Shown: positions 7,002 to 10,575 of the stretch, piece by piece | Layout: the number at the start of each line of letters is the position of its first letter | How positions within the stretch are numbered: position 1 is the first letter of the stretch | Assembly: GCA_015065395.1 (NCBI GenBank) | Contig: SVQJ01000050.1 | Coordinates: 1 to 10,575, forward strand | DNA: 10,575 nucleotides | Source of the DNA: Oscillospiraceae bacterium | Lineage (GTDB): Bacteria; Bacillota; Clostridia; Oscillospirales; CAG-272 | Direction: 5' to 3' | Position numbers and translations under genes: made by a program | Notes under the pieces: generated by a model | Seen by the model: only the letters and a program-made list of their open reading frames with translations | What the model was told of the DNA's origin: nothing | The model's database searches: none

Positions 7002-7907
7002 TCACATTTTTTCCATACTTTTCGACACGCTTATTCCAAGACGTTTCATTTCAAAGATGAGACCTTCCCTTTGCGCACTATTTAAGGGACACAGAGGCAA
7101 GCGCATTTCCTCGGTGCACATACCCATCATTGCGAGTGCGGTCTTTATCGGTATGGGGTTTACCTCGGAAAACAATGCTTCCATAAAGGGCGCAAGTTTT
7201 ATCTGGCACTCTGCCGCCGCCTTCATATCCCCCTTTTCACAAAGAGAACAAAGCCTTACCATCATTTCGGGAACAGCGTTTGCCGCAACAGATATTACCC
7301 CTGAAGCACCCAAGGCATAAAGGGGTGCCGTCAGCTCATCGCACCCGCTGTACAGGGGAAACTGAGTGGCAAAGCGCGAAAGCACCCTTGAGCAATAGGA
7401 TACGTTTCCCGATGCCTCCTTAACTCCTGCAAAGCTTTTGAGCGCAGAAAGCCTTTTATATGTTTCTATATCAATGGATAGCCCCGTCCTTTGGGGTACG
7501 TTGTATGCTATCACCGGAACATCCACCCGCTCGCACACGTATTTATAGTGAAGATATACCCCCTCCTTTGATGCCTTATTATAGTAAGGAGAAAGGCACA
7601 GAAGTGCGTCCGCGCCTGCTTTTTGCGCCTCTCTTGCAAGCTCTGCAAGGCGTTTGGTGGACGTGGAAGAGCATCCTGCAATAACGGGGACCCTGCCCTT
7701 TGCGCATTTCACGGTATGGGATATGACCCGAAGCTTCTCTTCTCCGGAAAGGGTGGATGCCTCTCCCGTGGTGCCGCAGGGAACAAGGGCGCCGATCCCT
7801 GCCGATATCTGCCGCTCGATCAGCGCAGACAGAGCTCCAAGATCGATTCCTCCCCATTTCATCGGCGTTATAAGTGCTGTAGCACAGCCTGTAAAGGGTA
7901 AATTCAT
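7002..7907 (-). CDS. dapA: 4-hydroxy-tetrahydrodipicolinate synthase
   Basis: 301 aa TIM-barrel class I aldolase that condenses pyruvate with aspartate semialdehyde, the first committed step to diaminopimelate and lysine. The Schiff-base lysine is K163 in GVKEASG. GTTGEAS (45-51) holds the Thr pair, Y109 (in PYYN) and Y135 (in AYNVP) complete the proton relay, and R140 in PQRTG is the aspartate semialdehyde-binding arginine. The start at 7907 (MNLPFTG) follows AAAGGA by 9 bases; an upstream in-frame ATG at 7949 would lie on the promoter and is rejected. The gene appears monocistronic. No other dap genes are adjacent. The protein could be another member of the NAL/DapA family, but the full residue set favours DapA. 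Confidence 0.93.
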   Translation of the reverse strand: MNLPFTGCATALITPMKWGGIDLGALSALIERQISAGIGALVPCGTTGEASTLSGEEKLRVISHTVKCAKGRVPVIAGCSSTSTKRLAELAREAQKAGADALLCLSPYYNKASKEGVYLHYKYVCERVDVPVIAYNVPQRTGLSIDIETYKRLSALKSFAGVKEASGNVSYCSRVLSRFATQFPLYSGCDELTAPLYALGASGVISVAANAVPEMMVRLCSLCEKGDMKAAAECQIKLAPFMEALFSEVNPIPIKTALAMMGMCTEEMRLPLCPLNSAQREGLIFEMKRLGISVSKSMEKM

Positions 7908-7938
7908 ATCGTTGATTCCTTTCGTTTTCTCCAATGAC

Positions 7939-7967
7939 AGTATATTCACAAAAAAAGAAAGTGTTGA
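7939..7967 (-). promoter_or_regulatory. promoter of dapA
   Basis: On the minus strand the -35 is TCAACA (7962-7967, 4 of 6 consensus bases) and the -10 is TATACT (7939-7944), 17 bases apart. The expected start is near 7932, with a leader of about 25 bases, too short for a lysine riboswitch. The -35 box overlaps that of the divergent NIF3 promoter. Confidence 0.65.
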
Positions 7968-7992
7968 AATAGCCTTGGGAATTTGTTATACT
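7964..7992 (+). promoter_or_regulatory. promoter of the NIF3-family gene
   Basis: The -35 is TTGAAA (7964-7969) and the -10 is TATACT (7987-7992), with a 17-base spacer. The start is expected near 7999, giving a leader of about 26 bases with AAAGGA at about 8009-8014. Bases 7964-7967 also belong to the -35 of dapA on the other strand. Confidence 0.75.
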
Positions 7993-8024
7993 GTTTTCAG
8001 AAAGCAACGAAAGGACGCGCTGAA

Positions 8025-8807
8025 ATGAAAGCATTTGAGATCATGACCGATATCATCGGCAAGGATTTTACAGAAAACAACAAAAGCTGGACCGTGGACA
8101 AAATAAAGCTTGGTGATGAAAACTGCGAGGTGGATAAGATCGGCGTTTGCATGACTGCAAGCCCCGACGTCATCCGCCGCGCCGCAGAATGGGGTTGCCA
8201 GCTTCTTATCACCCACGAGCCCATCTTTTACGATCATGTTGACAATTACGATGAATCCAATCCCTACTCCAAAGCCAAAAAAGAGCTTTTGGAAAACGCC
8301 GGCATAACCCTTTACCGCTATCACGATGCCATGCATCTTGACGGCCCCGACATGGTGAGCCTTGCATTCCTCCAATACCTCGGATGGGAGGGAGACTTTG
8401 ACGGAGAATTCATTTTCCGCTTTGCAAAGCCCAAGGATCTGAGAGAAGCAGTTGAAGAGGTGAAAGAAAAAATAGGCATCACCCACCCGAGGATAGTCGG
8501 AAGCAGAGACGGAATGATATCAAAGGTCTACCTCCTTCTCGGTCACCGCGGCGGAGATTCCTATCTTAATTTTGCTACCGACGATGAAGCTCAGCTTGCT
8601 TTCGGCGGCGAGCTTTGCGAATGGCACGATGCAGAGCCCACCCGTGATGCGGCTCAGCTCGGGAAGCAAAAAACTCTCGTTATCCTGGGACACGCAGGAA
8701 GCGAGCGATTCGCTATGGAAGCATTGACCGCAAAAATAAACAAAAAATACGATAACGCCGAGGCACGGTATTTCGATTGCGGTGAGCTTTATACTTATTT
8801 TGACTGA
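8025..8807 (+). CDS. NIF3/YbgI-family dinuclear metal protein
   Basis: 260-aa protein of the NIF3 family (COG0327), conserved toroidal metal-binding proteins whose biochemical role is not settled. The start at 8025 (MKAFEI) follows AAAGGA; an ATG at 7983 lies inside the promoter. The first metal motif is LLITHEPIFYD (61-71), with H64 kept but the usual second His replaced by E65. The middle motif YHDAMHLD (99-106) differs from the usual H-T-N-L-D pattern. The C-terminal motif LGHAGSERF (221-229) gives H223 and E227, the same H-x3-E spacing as GHHATER in Escherichia coli YbgI. The protein has family length without the inserted PII-like domain seen in longer members. No trmK neighbour is present, unlike many Firmicute homologues. 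The family call is good; function is unknown. Confidence 0.85.
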   Translation: MKAFEIMTDIIGKDFTENNKSWTVDKIKLGDENCEVDKIGVCMTASPDVIRRAAEWGCQLLITHEPIFYDHVDNYDESNPYSKAKKELLENAGITLYRYHDAMHLDGPDMVSLAFLQYLGWEGDFDGEFIFRFAKPKDLREAVEEVKEKIGITHPRIVGSRDGMISKVYLLLGHRGGDSYLNFATDDEAQLAFGGELCEWHDAEPTRDAAQLGKQKTLVILGHAGSERFAMEALTAKINKKYDNAEARYFDCGELYTYFD

Positions 8808-8866
8808 GATCAACGGAAACTTTTCGAAATGTTTTTTGCCGAAAATCACAAAGCAAAATGCGTCAT

Positions 8867-8886
8867 CAAAGCAGATATCTGCTTTG
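8867..8886. repeat. perfect 20-base palindrome
   Basis: Bases 8867-8876 (CAAAGCAGAT) are the exact reverse complement of 8877-8886 (ATCTGCTTTG), with no spacer. An unspaced dyad of this length suits a dimeric protein site or a cruciform better than a terminator. It lies about 60 bases past the NIF3 stop codon. Confidence 0.7.
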
Positions 8887-8891
8887 GCTGA

Positions 8892-8906
8892 GGCACCCAA
8901 GGTGCC
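8892..8906. repeat. short GC-rich hairpin
   Basis: GGCACC (8892-8897) and GGTGCC (8901-8906) form a 6-bp stem with a CAA loop. No T-run follows on the plus strand (GTAACC), so it is not a complete terminator in that direction. Confidence 0.55.
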
Positions 8907-8910
8907 GTAA

Positions 8911-8971
8911 CCTAAAATAGTAAGGTGCACAAAATGAACTCGTTCATTTTTGTGCACCTTACTATTTTAGG
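8911..8971. repeat. 61-base near-perfect palindrome, possible terminator
   Basis: Left arm 8911-8939 begins CCTAAAATAGTAAGGTGCAC. Right arm 8942-8971 is its reverse complement except for one extra T. Only two bases separate the arms, so a folded RNA would open the inner pairs as loop. On the plus strand the stem is followed by GCCTTTTTG, so it could terminate the NIF3 transcript. It is far longer than a typical terminator (29 pairs) and no target-site duplication is visible at its ends. Confidence 0.8.
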
Positions 8972-9016
8972 GCCTTTTTGCCTTTTCACTATTTTTGTCT
9001 TATTAAAGTTCCTTTG

Positions 9017-9040
9017 GTTCTTTCCTTTCAAGGAAAGAAC
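9017..9040. repeat. perfect 11-bp inverted repeat
   Basis: GTTCTTTCCTT (9017-9027) and AAGGAAAGAAC (9030-9040) are exact reverse complements around TC. As in the larger palindrome at 8911-8971, the central spacer on the plus strand is the dinucleotide TC. On the minus strand the stem is followed by CAAAGG, not a T-run, so terminator function for mreB is doubtful. Confidence 0.65.
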
Positions 9041-9062
9041 AGAAAAATCCACTAAACTGTCA

Positions 9063-9114
9063 GACAAGGCAAAACTTGATAATACGAAAGCTTAAAGCTG
9101 CTTTTGCCTTTGTC
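9063..9114 (-). repeat. inverted repeat spanning the mreB stop codon
   Basis: GACAAGGCAAAA (9063-9074) and TTTTGCCTTTGTC (9102-9114) are reverse complements except for one extra T, with a 27-base gap that includes the mreB stop. In the mreB mRNA this would fold the last codons onto the 3' untranslated region. It may be a weak terminator or a stability element; there is no T-run after it. Confidence 0.4.
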
Positions 9115-10129
9115 TTGAAATATTAATGGCACCCTCGGGGATGCTTGAAATATTTTCAAGAGACATACCCGTACCCAGTGCAACGCAGGATACAGCTTTA
9201 TCGGCGATCCTGGTCTTTATACCGGTAACGTTAGCAATAAGCCTGTCAAGACCATAGAGCAGGCTTCCGCCACCCGTCATGACGATACCGTTATAGAGAA
9301 TATCGCCCACAAGCTCAGGTGGAGTTCTCTCGATAACGGAGCAAACAGCCTCAAGAATAGCTGTTATGGGCTCCTCCAGAGCATCCGGCATTTCGAGGGA
9401 TGAGATACGGACCACCTTGGGAAGTCCCTGCACGAGGCAGCGCCCCTTAACCTCAATGACCCTGGGCTCCTCTCTCTGCCATACTCCGCCGACCTTTATC
9501 TTTATCTCCTCTGCGGTCCGCTCTCCGATAAGCACATTATGACGGCGGCGCACATAGCGGATTATGGCTTCATCGAATTTATCTCCCGCCACCTTTATGG
9601 ACTCGGAGACCACAACTCCGCCGAGAGAAATAACGGCAACGTCCGTTGTTCCGCCTCCGATATCTACGATCATGTGACCGTTGGGGGTGGATATATCAAT
9701 ACCGGCGCCGATCGCCGCGGCGACGGGCTCCTCTATAAGATAGGTATTCTTTGCCCCTGCCTGGGTCGCCGCATCAACAACAGCTCTCTCCTCCACCTCG
9801 GTGATACCGCTGGGAACACATATAATAACACGGGGAGCAAGGATCGAATTGCCGCAGGCACGCTTTATAAAATACTGGATCATTCTCAGCGTGTACTCAT
9901 ATTGGCTGATAACGCCTTCTCTCAAGGGACGGATAGCGGTGATATTACCGGGGGTCCTTCCCAGCATCATCTGCGCTTCCTTTCCCACTTTAAGTATTTT
10001 ATCTGTATTTCTGTCAATGGCAACAACGGAGGGTTCCTTGAGCACGATGCCCTTACCCTGAACATAAACGAGGACGGTAGCTGTTCCAAGATCTATACCT
10101 ATATCTTTTCTCATTCCGAACAAACGCAT
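9092..10129 (-). CDS. mreB: rod shape-determining protein, MreB/Mbl family
   Basis: 345-aa bacterial actin that assembles membrane-bound filaments and guides the elongasome's lateral cell wall synthesis. ATP-site motifs are complete: phosphate-1 GIDLGTA (11-17), the catalytic loop EEPVAAAIGAG (133-143), phosphate-2 DIGGGTTD (156-163) and adenosine motif MTGGGSLL (284-291). The short N-terminus MRLFGM resembles the membrane-binding leader of Gram-positive MreB proteins. The start at 10129 follows AAAGGAG by 6 bases. The gene stands alone: mreC and mreD are not next to it, and the downstream neighbour is convergent. It may therefore be an Mbl- or MreBH-type paralogue rather than the mreBCD copy; sequence alone does not decide. 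Confidence 0.95.
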   Translation of the reverse strand: MRLFGMRKDIGIDLGTATVLVYVQGKGIVLKEPSVVAIDRNTDKILKVGKEAQMMLGRTPGNITAIRPLREGVISQYEYTLRMIQYFIKRACGNSILAPRVIICVPSGITEVEERAVVDAATQAGAKNTYLIEEPVAAAIGAGIDISTPNGHMIVDIGGGTTDVAVISLGGVVVSESIKVAGDKFDEAIIRYVRRRHNVLIGERTAEEIKIKVGGVWQREEPRVIEVKGRCLVQGLPKVVRISSLEMPDALEEPITAILEAVCSVIERTPPELVGDILYNGIVMTGGGSLLYGLDRLIANVTGIKTRIADKAVSCVALGTGMSLENISSIPEGAINISRQRQKQL

Positions 10130-10174
10130 GATTTTCTCCTTTCATTTCGATATAAGACATTCTTTTACATTTAT

Positions 10175-10203
10175 AGTATAATACTTTTTTTCGCTTTTTG
10201 CAA
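10175..10203 (-). promoter_or_regulatory. promoter of mreB
   Basis: On the minus strand the -35 is TTGCAA (10198-10203) and the -10 is TATACT (10175-10180), with a 17-base A-rich spacer. An overlapping TATTAT is a slightly shifted alternative -10. The expected start near 10168 leaves a leader of about 38 bases with the ribosome binding site AAAGGAG. Confidence 0.7.
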
Positions 10204-10279
10204 TGATAACGGGATATTTTTTTACAATACTGCCCTTATTTTTAACAATTTGAGTTTTTGATAAAAGAATTTGTAAATT

Positions 10280-10295
10280 TGTGATTTTGTTCACA
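10280..10295 (+). promoter_or_regulatory. CRP/FNR-family binding site (TGTGA-N6-TCACA)
   Basis: A perfect TGTGA (10280-10284) and TCACA (10291-10295) flank six bases, the consensus for CRP and for Bacillus-type Fnr. Its centre, 10287.5, lies about 40 bases before the predicted start of the ABC transporter transcript, the class II activator position, and no good -35 hexamer is present at the expected place. The identity of the regulator is unknown; no regulator gene is in the window. Confidence 0.6.
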
Positions 10296-10312
10296 CATTT
10301 CGGTCAATAAGA

Positions 10313-10321
10313 TGATATAAT
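10313..10321 (+). promoter_or_regulatory. extended -10 promoter of the ABC transporter gene
   Basis: TG-A-TATAAT (10313-10321) is an extended -10 with a perfect hexamer. The bases 16 to 18 upstream (around 10292-10299) do not resemble TTGACA. Transcription should start near 10328, giving a leader of about 50 bases that contains a small CAGC/GCTG hairpin (10335-10346). Confidence 0.65.
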
Positions 10322-10376
10322 ATATAAGTTAATCCAGCTTTTGCTGTAAAATCATTTGTTTCGGAGGGAAAAGGTT

Positions 10377-10575
10377 TTGATAAAGGTTAAAAATCTTTCC
10401 AAAAGCTATGCAAAGAACCCTGCGGTGAAAAACATAAGCTTCACCGTCAGCGAAGGGCATATTTACGGTTTTCTCGGTCCAAACGGCGCGGGAAAATCCA
10501 CTACCATGAATATTATGACCGGCTGCCTTGCGGCAACGGACGGGCGAGTTGTAATAAACGGACACGACATTTACC
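10377..10575 (+). CDS. ABC transporter ATP-binding protein (partial, 3' cut)
   Basis: The first 66 residues of an ATPase are present; the window ends inside the gene. It reads MIKVKNLSKSYA at the start, with Walker A GPNGAGKST at 34-42 preceded by IYGFL. The following NIMTGCLAATDGRVVINGHDI is typical of ABC-2/NatA/GldA-type exporter ATPases. The start is a TTG at 10377, chosen because GGAGGG (10363-10368) lies 8 bases upstream and no ATG or GTG start is available between it and the conserved segment. The Q-loop, signature and Walker B lie outside the window. The substrate cannot be deduced. It is divergent from mreB and probably heads an operon with its permease. Confidence 0.88.
   Translation, partial: MIKVKNLSKSYAKNPAVKNISFTVSEGHIYGFLGPNGAGKSTTMNIMTGCLAATDGRVVINGHDIY

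Larger units (their letters stand above)
8808..9091. other. hairpin-rich interval between convergent genes
   Basis: This gap of 284 bases lies between the ends of the NIF3 gene and mreB. I see no supportable gene in it. It holds at least four inverted repeats in 174 bases: 8867-8886, 8892-8906, 8911-8971 and 9017-9040. A fifth at 9063-9114 runs into mreB. It must contain the terminators for both genes, but the number and perfection of the palindromes exceed what two terminators need. A degenerate palindromic repeat element or a structured RNA is possible. Confidence 0.6.

Noticed and set aside
7908..8024. possible lysine riboswitch before dapA
   Set aside because: The mapped promoter leaves a leader of only about 25 bases, far too short for that aptamer, and no terminator hairpin is present.
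8520..8957. 145-codon minus-strand open frame reaching into the palindrome cluster
   Set aside because: Mostly antisense to the NIF3 gene and otherwise made of palindromic DNA. No ribosome binding site or known domain.
8911..8971. insertion sequence or MITE with target-site duplication
   Set aside because: The flanks (CCGTAA on the left, GCCTTT on the right) show no direct repeat, so insertion cannot be claimed from this window alone; kept only as a possibility.
9539..10261. 240-codon plus-strand open frame
   Set aside because: Antisense to mreB, ending in AT-rich intergenic DNA. Not protein-like.
1..10575. undescribed multi-gene system such as a defence island, biosynthetic cluster or prophage
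   Set aside because: All complete genes fall in familiar housekeeping or conserved families, gene order shows no shared function, and no integrase, transposase, toxin-antitoxin or array was seen.

Overview
The window reads as ordinary chromosome from a low-to-mid GC Gram-positive anaerobe, most likely a member of the Clostridia (Oscillospirales-like). This is an inference. It rests on AT-rich intergenic DNA with near-consensus sigma-A promoters (TTGACA/TATAAT with 17-base spacers), strong GGAGG-type ribosome binding sites, an indirect tRNA amidation operon (gatCAB), a Clostridia-type aconitase-family hydratase and an antiterminator-style riboswitch. No mobile-element gene, CRISPR array, tRNA or rRNA was seen.

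Layout, left to right. (1) 76-2509: a minus-strand aconitase-superfamily hydratase with its own promoter and a 3' hairpin terminator. (2) 2569-5791: a minus-strand gatC-gatA-gatB operon, tightly packed, with a good promoter. (3) 5821-6994: a CaCA-type cation exchanger on the minus strand. A consensus promoter precedes it, then a leader that matches the yybP-ykoY (Mn2+) riboswitch with an overlapping intrinsic terminator. (4) 7002-7967: dapA on the minus strand. (5) 7964-8807: a NIF3/YbgI-family protein on the plus strand, divergent from dapA; the -35 boxes of the two promoters overlap. (6) 8808-9091: a hairpin-rich interval between convergent genes. (7) 9092-10203: mreB on the minus strand with its own promoter. 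(8) 10280-10575: the start of a plus-strand ABC transporter ATPase gene, cut by the window edge. It has a TTG start, an extended -10 promoter and a perfect TGTGA-N6-TCACA site at about -40.

The genes form no single pathway. They cover translation (gatCAB), lysine/peptidoglycan precursor synthesis (dapA), cell shape (mreB), metal homeostasis (riboswitch plus exchanger), a conserved metalloprotein (NIF3) and central or secondary carbon metabolism (hydratase). I found no undescribed multi-gene system. The points most worth following are regulatory: the metal riboswitch on a Na+/Ca2+-type exchanger, the overlapping divergent promoters, the CRP/FNR-like site and the palindrome cluster.
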